Of a DNA stretch of 42,208 nucleotides, positions 9,001-16,682 are shown one piece after another. Source of the stretch: Sphingobacteriaceae bacterium (GTDB lineage Bacteria > Bacteroidota > Bacteroidia > Sphingobacteriales > Sphingobacteriaceae). Below the pieces are notes generated by a model that had not been told where the DNA came from, did not search any database, and saw nothing but the letters and a program-made list of their open reading frames with translations. The first letter of the stretch is position 1. The number at the start of each line of letters is the position of its first letter. Both the position numbers and the translations under genes were made by a program. The stretch lies in assembly GCA_024645045.1 (NCBI GenBank), contig JAHEGO010000008.1, positions 1-42,208 of the forward strand, given 5' to 3'.

Positions 9001-9870
9001 ATGGTACAGAAGAAGAAATCCTTATTAGAACGATTAAAAGTCAATTATAAAATTGTTTTTTTGAATGATGATACATTTGAAGAAAAAGCAGCTTTTACAC
9101 TTAATCGCTTAAATGTATTTATCGTGTCGAGTTTATTATTAGTAATGCTCATCACATTGGTTACATCTATTCTAATTTTTACTCCTTTAAAAGAATATAT
9201 TCCTGGATATGCAGATGTTTCTTTGCGAAGAGATATCTCTCAAATGTCTTTAAAAGTTGACTCCCTAGAAGGCTTACTTTCTGCAAATGATCAATATATT
9301 GATAATATAAAGCAAGTAATTAGTGGAAAAGCAGGAAGCAAAGACACTTTGAATATTCATACGAAACCACAGTTATTAGATACCAATTTTAGAATTGGAG
9401 CCAAGCCCGCAGAAGATTCTATGCTTAGGATGATGATTGAGGATCAAAACCAATATGGTATTGCAGCTGCAGATGCACCTAAAAAGGTTTCAGGCATAGC
9501 TGGATATTCTTTTTTTACACCGGTGAAAGGAAGTATCAAGCAGCAATTTAACACCCGAAGCAATCATTTCGGTATAGATATAGCAACAGCCAAAGGAGAA
9601 ACCATAAAAGCAGCCCTTGAAGGGACTGTTGTTTTTGGTGCATGGACAACAGAAAATGGCTATGTCATTGCTATTCAACATAGTAACGATTTAGTTTCAA
9701 TCTATAAGCACAACGCGGTGCTATTAAAAAAAGTTGGTAACTTTGTAAGAGTTGGAGAGCCAGTTGCAATTGTTGGTGCAACCGGTGAACTATCCAATGG
9801 TCCTCACTTGCATTTTGAACTCTGGTATAGAGGTAATGCAGTGAATCCATTAAACTACATTCATTTTTAA
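9001..9870 (+). CDS. Membrane-anchored M23 (LytM-type) peptidoglycan endopeptidase
   Basis: M23 enzymes are zinc metallopeptidases that cut peptide cross-links in peptidoglycan. The 289-residue protein has a cytoplasmic start, one membrane helix (about 40-61), a periplasmic coiled-coil-like linker (about 75-110), and a C-terminal M23 domain (about 170-289). Zinc ligands His189 and Asp193 (HFGID) and His271 (HLHFEL), and catalytic His237 (YKHN), are all present, so the enzyme should be active rather than a degenerate LytM activator. The bactofilin gene starts 4 bases after the stop. Pairing of an M23 enzyme with a bactofilin is a known arrangement in cell-shape systems of other phyla, where the filament positions the hydrolase. 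The start ATG at 9001 is the first in frame and is preceded by a very short leader if the box at 8985 is used. Confidence 0.93.
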   Translation: MVQKKKSLLERLKVNYKIVFLNDDTFEEKAAFTLNRLNVFIVSSLLLVMLITLVTSILIFTPLKEYIPGYADVSLRRDISQMSLKVDSLEGLLSANDQYIDNIKQVISGKAGSKDTLNIHTKPQLLDTNFRIGAKPAEDSMLRMMIEDQNQYGIAAADAPKKVSGIAGYSFFTPVKGSIKQQFNTRSNHFGIDIATAKGETIKAALEGTVVFGAWTTENGYVIAIQHSNDLVSIYKHNAVLLKKVGNFVRVGEPVAIVGATGELSNGPHLHFELWYRGNAVNPLNYIHF

Positions 9871-9874
9871 GCTC

Positions 9875-10270
9875 ATGTTTGCAAAAAAAGAACATATCAC
9901 AACAACCGAAAACGTACAAAGTGGTTCTATTAATTTAATAGGTGTTGGTACTTGTATCACTGGCGATATTACTTGTAAAGGTGATATTCGTATTGATGGC
10001 GAAATAACCGGCCATGTTGACTCTAAAGCCAAAGTGGTGATGGGTGGAACTGGAATTGTAATTGGTAACGTCAATGGCACCAGCGCAGACATCAGTGGTA
10101 TTTTAAAAGGGGATATTACTGTTAGTGATACCCTATTTTTAAAATCAACGGCTAAAGTTGAAGGTAATTTGGTTACCAATAAACTAATTGTAGAAGCAGG
10201 CGCTGTATTTACTGGTCATTGTCATATGGGTGTATTACCTACATTGCCTCGACAAGAAGATGGACAATAA
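9875..10270 (+). CDS. Bactofilin (polymer-forming cytoskeletal protein)
   Basis: Bactofilins are small cytoplasmic proteins that polymerise without nucleotide through a right-handed beta-helix and scaffold cell-wall enzymes at the membrane. The 131-residue product has a short polar N terminus followed by the typical repeat of Gly-rich, alternating Ile/Val strands (for example CKGDIRIDGEITGHVDSKAK at about 29-48, then VIGNVNGTSADISGILKGDI). A short tail carries His, Cys and Pro residues. It lies directly behind the M23 gene and its 3' end overlaps the next reading frame by 11 bases. It is therefore the link between the cell-wall pair and the ATP synthase genes. Confidence 0.93.
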   Translation: MFAKKEHITTTENVQSGSINLIGVGTCITGDITCKGDIRIDGEITGHVDSKAKVVMGGTGIVIGNVNGTSADISGILKGDITVSDTLFLKSTAKVEGNLVTNKLIVEAGAVFTGHCHMGVLPTLPRQEDGQ

Positions 10271-10469
10271 ATCCTATACGCAATATTCAAGCATTGCTTT
10301 TCAATTATTAGCCAGTATCGCTTTAAGCGCCTATTTAGGACAAAAAATTGACCAACATTTTCAAAGTAAAACCCCAATTTATACCGCTATAATGGTGATT
10401 GTTGGCATTGCAGCCGGATTATACCTTGTAGTTAAACAAGTTAGAAGAAATAACAATGGCAAAAACTAA
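10260..10469 (+). CDS. AtpZ/AtpI-family small membrane protein
   Basis: This 69-residue protein has two hydrophobic helices (about 10-25 and 32-55) and the family signature in which a Gly in the first helix (AYLGQKID) is followed by a short polar turn and a second helix (GIAAGLYLVVKQVRR). AtpZ/AtpI proteins help assemble the c-ring of ATP synthase or carry ions needed by it, and are encoded at the head of atp operons. I chose ATG at 10260, which overlaps the bactofilin gene by 11 bases. A longer in-frame option at 10230 would add ten residues without family character and was rejected. The stop overlaps the next gene by 14 bases. Confidence 0.85.
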   Translation: MDNKSYTQYSSIAFQLLASIALSAYLGQKIDQHFQSKTPIYTAIMVIVGIAAGLYLVVKQVRRNNNGKN

Positions 10470-10854
10470 ATATTTCCCATTTATGCCTCTTTTTATAGGG
10501 CTCACTTTTTTAATTGTCTTAACAGTCTATTTTTTGAGGGAGAATTCTGCTACTTCAACTATGATATCACCCGATATTCACTTGTTTTTAGCTTTTTTTT
10601 CCGGTATAACATTAGTTGCATTTCAAATTTCAATGGCGGGTATTAAAAAAGGGGGAGAAAATGCAATTATTTTTTTACTGGGAGGTGTAGCAGCAAAGCT
10701 ATTGTTAACCATGATTTTCGCCCTTGTTTATGTTTATTCTCACAAGGTCGGTAAGCTGCAATTTTTAAGTAATTTCTTTATTTTATATTTTATCTATTCT
10801 GCCTTTGAAATTTATTCCTTATTGTATAACTTGCGCGCTCAAAAAATACAATAA
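10456..10854 (+). CDS. Four-helix membrane protein, probable ATP synthase subunit I (AtpI-like)
   Basis: The 132-residue product has four hydrophobic segments (about 9-27, 42-62, 70-94 and 104-124) with few charges between them. This is the topology of AtpI/UncI-type proteins, which assist c-ring assembly or magnesium supply. Sequence motifs are weak, so the assignment rests mainly on size, topology and its place between atpZ and atpB. It overlaps the upstream gene by 14 bases and precedes atpB by 13, and is clearly translated within the operon. An unrelated small membrane protein of the same operon remains possible. Confidence 0.65.
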   Translation: MAKTKYFPFMPLFIGLTFLIVLTVYFLRENSATSTMISPDIHLFLAFFSGITLVAFQISMAGIKKGGENAIIFLLGGVAAKLLLTMIFALVYVYSHKVGKLQFLSNFFILYFIYSAFEIYSLLYNLRAQKIQ

Positions 10855-10867
10855 AAACACAATCTAA

Positions 10868-12025
10868 ATGCGCAGAATAGGCTTTTTTAAACCGAATCTA
10901 AATAAATTCATCCTTGTATTTGCTTTTTTGAGCTTTAACACTGCAATTTTATTTGCAAATGAGCCTACAAAAAATGCAGATTCAGTGCATACTGAGGCTG
11001 TAATAGAAGCAAATGATTCACTTCATGCTACAACTGATAGTGTGGCACCTGCTCATGAAAATGCAGCAGAAGAAAAATTCAACCCTTCTGAATTAATTTT
11101 AGAGCACATTGCGGATGCGCACGAATGGCATTTATGGGGTCACACTTCTATTCCATTGCCAATTATATTATATACACCAAAAGGTTTAGAAGTATTCTCA
11201 TCTAGTCATTTTCACCACGGTGAGCAAGCTTATACATCTGCTAACTACACTTATAAATTAGAAGAAAACAAAATTGTTGTTTTGAATGCTGAAAATGAAG
11301 TGGACGAAGTTGCAACTAAGTCAATCATTGACATTTCAATTACTAAAAACGTTTGTTCTTTATTGATATCTGTTGCATTGTTGTTGTTTATTTTCTTAAG
11401 TGTAGCAAAAGCATACAAAAAGACTGTTGGTAAAGCACCTAAAGGATTTCAATCTATGATTGAGCCAATCATTTTATTTGTTAGGGATGATGTAGCAAAA
11501 CCAAATTTGGGCCATAAATATGCTAAGTTCATGCCTTTCTTGTTAACCGTATTCTTTTTTATTTGGATTAACAACATGATGGGCTTAATTCCTTTCTTCC
11601 CAGGAGGAGCAAACGTTTCAGGAAATATCGCATTTACAATGGTATTGGCCTTATTCACTTTTATCGTTATTACAGTTAATGGTGGAAAGGTATACTGGAG
11701 TCATATTTTTGCACCTCACGTGCCATGGTGGTTATATCCATTATTAGTACCTGTAGAGATTTTCGGTATGTTCACTAAACCAATCGCTTTAATGATTCGT
11801 TTATTTGCAAACATTACTGCTGGTCATATTCTAGTATTGAGTTTAATCTCGTTAATATTTATTTTTAAATCTGCAGCTATTGCAACAGTTGCAGTTCCAT
11901 TTACGGTGTTTATCAGTGTAATTGAATTATTAGTTGCATTTTTACAAGCATATATATTTACCATGTTGGCGGCGCTATTTATTGGAATGGCAGTAGAGGA
12001 ACCGCACGCAGAAGATCACCATTAA
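10868..12025 (+). CDS. atpB: ATP synthase F0 subunit a
   Basis: Subunit a forms the proton half-channels next to the c-ring. At 385 residues it is much longer than the roughly 270 of E. coli. The first 30 or so residues are a signal-like hydrophobic segment ending in LFANEP. Then comes a His- and acid-rich extracytoplasmic region (about 32-150), and after that the usual multi-helix core. The essential Arg is in PIALMIRLFANITAGH near residue 318, and the last helices carry the typical ELLVAFLQAYIFTMLAALFIG segment. Such a secreted N-terminal part is common in Bacteroidota subunit a. It lies 39 bases before atpE. The C terminus (EEPHAEDHH) is again acidic and His-rich. Confidence 0.96.
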   Translation: MRRIGFFKPNLNKFILVFAFLSFNTAILFANEPTKNADSVHTEAVIEANDSLHATTDSVAPAHENAAEEKFNPSELILEHIADAHEWHLWGHTSIPLPIILYTPKGLEVFSSSHFHHGEQAYTSANYTYKLEENKIVVLNAENEVDEVATKSIIDISITKNVCSLLISVALLLFIFLSVAKAYKKTVGKAPKGFQSMIEPIILFVRDDVAKPNLGHKYAKFMPFLLTVFFFIWINNMMGLIPFFPGGANVSGNIAFTMVLALFTFIVITVNGGKVYWSHIFAPHVPWWLYPLLVPVEIFGMFTKPIALMIRLFANITAGHILVLSLISLIFIFKSAAIATVAVPFTVFISVIELLVAFLQAYIFTMLAALFIGMAVEEPHAEDHH

Positions 12026-12052
12026 TTAGAATTATTGTTTAACCAAATATAA

Positions 12053-12274
<222 letters not shown>

Positions 12275-12281
12275 TCCGTTG

Positions 12282-12319
12282 TAAAGAAGTCTGTAACGAT
12301 TGGTTACAGACTCTCTTTA
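12282..12319 (+). promoter_or_regulatory. Strong intra-operon hairpin between atpE and atpF
   Basis: AGTCTGTAAC at 12288-12297 pairs perfectly with GTTACAGACT at 12303-12312 around a GATTG loop. After one bulged C (12313) a further 6 pairs form between 12282-12287 and 12314-12319. The flank TTTATTTT is T-rich but not a clean T tract, so the element may act as a partial terminator or as a 3' end that protects the upstream atpE message. Either would help make c in excess over the other subunits. Confidence 0.75.
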
Positions 12320-12354
12320 TTTTAAACATTAACGATTTTAAATCAGCATAAAAA

Positions 12355-12849
12355 ATGGAATTAGTAACCCCAAGTATTGGATTAGTTTTTTGGACAACGA
12401 TAGCATTCTTAGTCTTGATTTTTGTTTTAGGCAAATTTGCTTGGAAACCAATTATGCAAGCACTTTCAGAGCGTGAGCAATCAATTGAAGATGCATTGTC
12501 ATCTGCAGAAAAAGCAAAAGAAGAATTAACAAGATTAAACAATGAGAGCGAGCAATTATTAAAAGTTGCAAGAGCTGAAAGAGATACCATCTTAAAAGAA
12601 GCAAAGCAATTAAGAGATAATATGGTTGCAGATGCAAAAGGCATTGCGCAAACAGAAGCTAACAAAATGATTGCGAAAGCGAAAGTTGAAATTGATAACG
12701 AAAAGACAGCTGCATTAGCAGAAGTAAAATCGCAAGTAGCGAATTTATCAATTGAAATTGCAGAAAAAGTTTTGCGTAAACAATTAGAAGATAAATCTAA
12801 GCAAGAAGCATTAGTTGCAGATTTATTGAAAGAAGTAAAATTAAGTTAA
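12355..12849 (+). CDS. atpF: ATP synthase F0 subunit b
   Basis: Subunit b is the peripheral stalk that holds F1 still against the turning rotor. The 164-residue product has one N-terminal membrane helix (about 8-26, ending in KFAWKPI) followed by a long charged helix rich in Ala, Glu and Lys that makes the coiled coil (about 35-155). The EREQSIEDAL segment just after the membrane is family-typical. The length is normal for a single b subunit, and no b' paralogue is present. It starts 36 bases after the hairpin behind atpE and lies 48 bases before atpH. Confidence 0.95.
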   Translation: MELVTPSIGLVFWTTIAFLVLIFVLGKFAWKPIMQALSEREQSIEDALSSAEKAKEELTRLNNESEQLLKVARAERDTILKEAKQLRDNMVADAKGIAQTEANKMIAKAKVEIDNEKTAALAEVKSQVANLSIEIAEKVLRKQLEDKSKQEALVADLLKEVKLS

Positions 12850-12897
12850 ATCAATTATTTGATTGTTGTATAACATTCAAAAAATAGTCGAAATAAA

Positions 12898-13434
12898 ATG
12901 TCAGAAATAAGAGTAGCTTCAAGATATGCAAAAGCTTTAATTGACCTAGCCATTGAACGCAATGAGTTAGAGGCAGTCAAAGCAGATATGAATTTGTTTA
13001 CGGATACCTTAAAGGGTAGTTCGGAATTGCAAGCGGTATTGAAAAATCCAATTGTACCACAAGATAAAAAAGCAGGCATCTTGAAAGACCTTTTTGCTTC
13101 AAAAGTAAATGCAGCAACTCAATCTTTCTTTAACATTATGGTTAATAAAAGTAGAGCTGGTGTTTTATTTGAAACAGGAAAAGAATTCATCAGACAATAC
13201 AACGAAAATAAAGGAATCATTTCTGCAACTGTAGTTTCAGCAACAGCTATTACACCAGAAGCAGAAGCAAAAATGATCGAAGCAGTTGTTGCTGCAACTG
13301 GCAAAAAAGTTATCTTAATTAAGAAAGTTGATGCTGCTTTAATTGGAGGCTTTGTTTTAACTGTTGGAGATAAACAATTTGACACCAGTATTGCCAAGAG
13401 TTTAGTGTTATTGAAAAAAGAATTTAATTCATAA
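12898..13434 (+). CDS. atpH: ATP synthase F1 subunit delta
   Basis: Subunit delta (OSCP type) caps F1 and joins it to the b stalk. The 178-residue protein has the usual helical N-terminal domain, starting with RVASRYAKALIDLA at about 5-18 and continuing to about 105. A smaller C-terminal domain carries the GGFVLTVGDKQFDTSIAKSL segment at about 150-169, which binds b. The length matches the family. It sits between atpF and atpA in the standard order. Confidence 0.96.
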   Translation: MSEIRVASRYAKALIDLAIERNELEAVKADMNLFTDTLKGSSELQAVLKNPIVPQDKKAGILKDLFASKVNAATQSFFNIMVNKSRAGVLFETGKEFIRQYNENKGIISATVVSATAITPEAEAKMIEAVVAATGKKVILIKKVDAALIGGFVLTVGDKQFDTSIAKSLVLLKKEFNS

Positions 13435-13477
13435 TAATTTTTAAAGTTTTTTAATCGAAAAATAAATAAAACAAGAT

Positions 13478-15052
13478 ATGGTAGATGTAAGACCAGATGA
13501 AGTATCGGCAATTTTAAGACAACAATTGGCCGGCTTTAAATCAGCAGCGGAATTAGAAGAAGTAGGTACAGTACTCCAAGTGGGTGACGGTATTGCGCGT
13601 GTTTACGGATTAACTAAAGTTCAATCAGGAGAGTTAGTAGAATTCGATAACGGTTTGCAAGGTATCGTATTAAACTTAGAAGAAGACAACGTGGGTGTGG
13701 TATTGTTGGGTAGTTCTGATTCTATTAAAGAAGGTGATACAATTAAACGTACAACTAAAATTGCTTCTATTAAAGTAGGTAATGGAATGTTGGGTCGTGT
13801 GGTAAATACATTAGGTCAACCAATTGACGGTAAAGGTCCAATTGCAGGTGATTTATATGACATGCCAATTGAGCGTAAAGCGCCAGGAGTTATCTATCGT
13901 CAACCGGTAAACGAACCATTACAAACTGGTTTGAAAGCAATCGACGCGATGATTCCTGTAGGTCGTGGACAACGTGAGTTGATCATCGGTGACCGTCAAA
14001 CAGGTAAAACAACTGTAGCGATTGACACCATCATCAATCAAAAAGAATTTTACGATAGAGGCGAAGCCGTTATCTGTATATATGTTGCAATAGGTCAGAA
14101 AAATTCAACTGTTGCAAACATCGTTCGTACTTTAGAAGAAAAAGGCGCAATGGCTTATACGATCATTGTTGCTGCATCGGCTGCAGATCCTGCACCAATG
14201 CAATTCTTTGCACCATTTGCAGGAGCTGCAATTGGAGAGTTTTTCCGTGATACAGGTCGTCCTGCATTAATTGTTTATGATGATTTATCTAAACAAGCAG
14301 TTGCTTACCGTGAGGTATCATTATTATTGCGTCGTCCACCAGGACGTGAAGCTTACCCAGGTGACGTATTCTATCTTCACTCTCGTTTACTTGAGCGTGC
14401 GGCTAAAATCAACGCAACCGATTCAGTAGCGCAATCAATGAATGATTTACCAGAATCTATTCGTCACATTGTAAAAGGTGGTGGTTCATTAACAGCATTA
14501 CCAATTATTGAAACGCAAGCAGGTGACGTATCTGCTTATATCCCAACCAACGTAATTTCGATTACAGATGGCCAAATTTTCTTAGAATCAAATTTATTTA
14601 ACGCAGGTATTCGTCCAGCAATTAACGTAGGTATTTCGGTATCACGTGTAGGTGGTTCAGCGCAAATTAAATCAATGAAGAAAGTTGCGGGTACATTAAA
14701 AGGTGATCAAGCGCAATACCGCGAATTGGAAGCATTCTCTAAATTTGGTTCGGACTTAGATGCGGTAACAAAATTTATATTAGAGAAAGGTGCAAGAAAC
14801 GTAGAGATCTTGAAACAAGGACAATATTCTCCAGTAGCTGTTGAAAAACAAGTTGCTATTATATATTGTGGTACTAAAGGTTTGATGAGAAATGTTCCAG
14901 TTGATAAAGTGAGAGCTTTTGAAGCAGAATTTTTAAATCAATTAGAAATTCGTCACCGCGATACATTAGATGCAATTAAAGCTGGAAAAATTGATGATTC
15001 AATCACTTCAGTTTTAGAAAAAGTAGCATCAGAATTGTCAAGTAAATACTAA
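13478..15052 (+). CDS. atpA: ATP synthase F1 subunit alpha
   Basis: Alpha alternates with beta in the F1 hexamer and holds the non-catalytic nucleotide sites. The 524-residue product contains the N-terminal beta-barrel (about 25-95), the P-loop GDRQTGKT at 171-178, and the alpha-type signature region near 355-375 with [14 protein letters not shown]. The helical C-terminal domain runs to the end (SELSSKY). The [18 protein letters not shown] context separates it clearly from beta, which has a GGAGVGKT loop. It is followed by atpG after 27 bases. No beta gene is present in the window. Confidence 0.98.
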   Translation: MVDVRPDEVSAILRQQLAGFKSAAELEEVGTVLQVGDGIARVYGLTKVQSGELVEFDNGLQGIVLNLEEDNVGVVLLGSSDSIKEGDTIKRTTKIASIKVGNGMLGRVVNTLGQPIDGKGPIAGDLYDMPIERKAPGVIYRQPVNEPLQTGLKAIDAMIPVGRGQRELIIGDRQTGKTTVAIDTIINQKEFYDRGEAVICIYVAIGQKNSTVANIVRTLEEKGAMAYTIIVAASAADPAPMQFFAPFAGAAIGEFFRDTGRPALIVYDDLSKQAVAYREVSLLLRRPPGREAYPGDVFYLHSRLLERAAKINATDSVAQSMNDLPESIRHIVKGGGSLTALPIIETQAGDVSAYIPTNVISITDGQIFLESNLFNAGIRPAINVGISVSRVGGSAQIKSMKKVAGTLKGDQAQYRELEAFSKFGSDLDAVTKFILEKGARNVEILKQGQYSPVAVEKQVAIIYCGTKGLMRNVPVDKVRAFEAEFLNQLEIRHRDTLDAIKAGKIDDSITSVLEKVASELSSKY

Positions 15053-15079
15053 TTTAAATAAAGCTAGTTCAAATAGCAT

Positions 15080-15961
15080 ATGGCAAATTTAAAAGAGGTA
15101 CGTATTAGAATAGCTTCTGTAAACTCTACACAGCAGATTACAAAAGCAATGAAAATGGTTTCTGCTGCGAAATTAAAAAGAGCAACAGATGCAATTGTTC
15201 AAATGCGTCCTTATGCAAATAAATTAAAAGATATACTTGCTAATTTAACAGCAAGTTTAGAAGGGAACGAAAGTCCATATACACAACAACGTGAGTTAAA
15301 AAATGTATTGTTGGTAGTCGTAACTTCGAACCGTGGATTGGCAGGAGCGTTCAATGCAAATGTGATAAAAACTGCTAATTTATTAGTAGCGGATAAATAC
15401 GAAACACATAAACGCAATGGCAATTTACACATCATGGCTATTGGTAAAAAAGCACAAGATTATTTCACCAGAAACAAATTCAATGTAATTGGTAATAATA
15501 ATGAAGTGTTTAATCATTTAAATTTTGATGAAGCAAATAAAATTGCTGAAGAAATTATGAATGGTTTTGTTGCAGGTAAATGGGATAGCGTAGAAGTGGT
15601 TTATAACCAATTTAAAAATGCGGCTATGCAAATATTAACGACCGAACAATTATTGCCTGTAGTGCCTGCTGTTAATCAGGTTGCAGCAAAAAATAATGCA
15701 GATTATTTATTAGAGCCTTCTCAAGAAGATATTGTATTGGGATTAATTCCAAGCTCTGTTAAAATTCAATTATACAAAGCATTATTAGATTCACATGCAT
15801 CAGAACATGGTGCGCGTATGACTGCAATGGATAAAGCAACAGAAAATGCTGGAGAGTTATTGAAAGCATTAAGATTGTCTTACAACCAAGCTAGACAAGC
15901 ATCTATTACAAATGAAATTTTAGAAATTGTAAGTGGAGCAAATGCTTTAGCTGCTCAATAA
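15080..15961 (+). CDS. atpG: ATP synthase F1 subunit gamma
   Basis: Gamma is the central shaft whose turning drives the catalytic cycle. The 293-residue product begins with the conserved N-terminal shaft helix (RIASVNSTQQITKAMKMVSA, about 10-29), has the Rossmann-like middle domain (TSNRGLAGAFN near 88-98), and ends with the matching C-terminal shaft helix (NEILEIVSGANAL). It is the last gene of this operon; a strong terminator follows 20 bases after the stop. In Bacteroidota the beta and epsilon genes usually lie elsewhere, which explains their absence. Confidence 0.97.
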   Translation: MANLKEVRIRIASVNSTQQITKAMKMVSAAKLKRATDAIVQMRPYANKLKDILANLTASLEGNESPYTQQRELKNVLLVVVTSNRGLAGAFNANVIKTANLLVADKYETHKRNGNLHIMAIGKKAQDYFTRNKFNVIGNNNEVFNHLNFDEANKIAEEIMNGFVAGKWDSVEVVYNQFKNAAMQILTTEQLLPVVPAVNQVAAKNNADYLLEPSQEDIVLGLIPSSVKIQLYKALLDSHASEHGARMTAMDKATENAGELLKALRLSYNQARQASITNEILEIVSGANALAAQ

Positions 15962-15980
15962 TTTTTTAAAACATTAAAAT

Positions 15981-16016
15981 AAAAAAGGCTATCAAAATTT
16001 TTGATAGCCTTTTTTT
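15981..16016 (+). terminator. Bidirectional terminator between atpG and yceI
   Basis: AAAAAAGGCTATCAA at 15981-15995 pairs with TTGATAGCCTTTTTT at 16001-16015 around a short A/T loop. Both flanks are A or T runs, so the hairpin can end the ATP synthase transcript on the plus strand and the yceI transcript on the minus strand, whose stop is at 16034. Confidence 0.9.
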
Positions 16017-16033
16017 ATGTTTGAAATTTTTAA

Positions 16034-16567
16034 TTATGCTTGTTTGGTAAATTCAACATTGATATTTAACCTAACGTCTTCGCTAACTACCATTCCACCA
16101 GCCTCTGTAAGTGCATTCCATACTAAGCCATATGCTGTTCTGTTTATTTTTCCACTTACTTCAAATCCTGCTTTAGTTTGTCCCCATGGGTCAACAACTA
16201 CACCGCCAAATTCAACAGCAAGTTCAATTGCTTTGGTAATTCCTTTAATAGTTAAGTCGCCTTTTAAAATGTAATCACTTCCTTCTTTTTTAGTAAATGA
16301 AGTTGATTGAAAAGTCATTTTTGGAAAATTTTCTGTATCGAAAAAATCTGCTGATTTTAAATGACCATCTCTTTGTTCGTTATTGGTATCGATACTGTTG
16401 GTATCAATAGCAAATGAAACAGATCCATTTTCAAAATCATCTCCGTTAGTAGATAATTCACCTTCAAACATTTTAAATGTCCCAGATGTAGTAGAGATCA
16501 CTAAGTGTTTTACTTTAAATTGTACTTCTGAATGTGTGGCATCTAATGCCCATTTAGTATTGTTCAT
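16034..16567 (-). CDS. YceI-family polyisoprenoid-binding lipocalin-like protein
   Basis: YceI proteins are single-domain lipocalin-like barrels that bind isoprenoid lipids; many are induced by stress or acid. The 177-residue product begins with MNNTKWALDATHSEVQFKVK, the typical family start, and contains the segments SADFFDTENFPKMTF and GDLTIKGITKAIEL in the expected order. There is no signal peptide, so it is predicted to be cytoplasmic. I chose the ATG at 16567: a TTG 27 bases further upstream falls inside the -7 promoter box and would lie before the expected transcript start. It is monocistronic, with its own promoter and a large palindrome upstream. Confidence 0.92.
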   Translation of the reverse strand: MNNTKWALDATHSEVQFKVKHLVISTTSGTFKMFEGELSTNGDDFENGSVSFAIDTNSIDTNNEQRDGHLKSADFFDTENFPKMTFQSTSFTKKEGSDYILKGDLTIKGITKAIELAVEFGGVVVDPWGQTKAGFEVSGKINRTAYGLVWNALTEAGGMVVSEDVRLNINVEFTKQA

Positions 16568-16591
16568 ATGTTTGGTTTTTATTTTCTTATG

Positions 16592-16599
16592 CAAAGATA
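16592..16599 (-). promoter_or_regulatory. -7 promoter box (TATCTTTG) of yceI
   Basis: On the minus strand the bases read TATCTTTG, an exact match to TAnnTTTG. It lies 25 bases upstream of the ATG at 16567, giving a leader of about 20 bases. No TTG is present at the -33 position; instead that region is filled by a large palindrome, which suggests dependence on, or blocking by, a DNA-binding regulator. Confidence 0.75.
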
Positions 16600-16632
16600 A
16601 TTATAATATGTGTTTAAACATATATTATAATT
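16599..16632. promoter_or_regulatory. 34-base near-perfect palindrome at the yceI promoter (putative operator)
   Basis: The two 17-base arms (16599-16615 and 16616-16632) meet without a loop at TGTTTAAACA and differ at a single pair (G16610 against T16621). One end abuts the -7 box of yceI and the rest covers the -33 region. The exact two-fold symmetry, the lack of a hairpin loop and the placement fit a binding site for a dimeric regulator. The regulator is not encoded next to it. Confidence 0.7.
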
Positions 16633-16636
16633 TAAA

Positions 16637-16677
16637 TATAGCTCATAAAAAGTATAAAATACTGATTATGAGCTATA
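16637..16677 (-). terminator. Hairpin after the prolyl oligopeptidase gene, probable terminator
   Basis: TATAGCTCATAA at 16637-16648 pairs perfectly with TTATGAGCTATA at 16666-16677. Inside lies a second stem, AGTAT (16651-16655) with ATACT (16659-16663) around AAA. The element starts 6 bases after the stop of the prolyl oligopeptidase gene as read on the minus strand. The downstream T tract is weak (TATTTAAATTATAAT), so efficiency is uncertain. Confidence 0.6.
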
Positions 16678-16682
16678 AAAAA

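Noticed and set aside
16568-16594. Upstream TTG start adding nine residues to YceI
   Set aside because: The codon sits within the -7 promoter box, so it would not be in the transcript; the family start MNNTKWALD fits the ATG at 16567.
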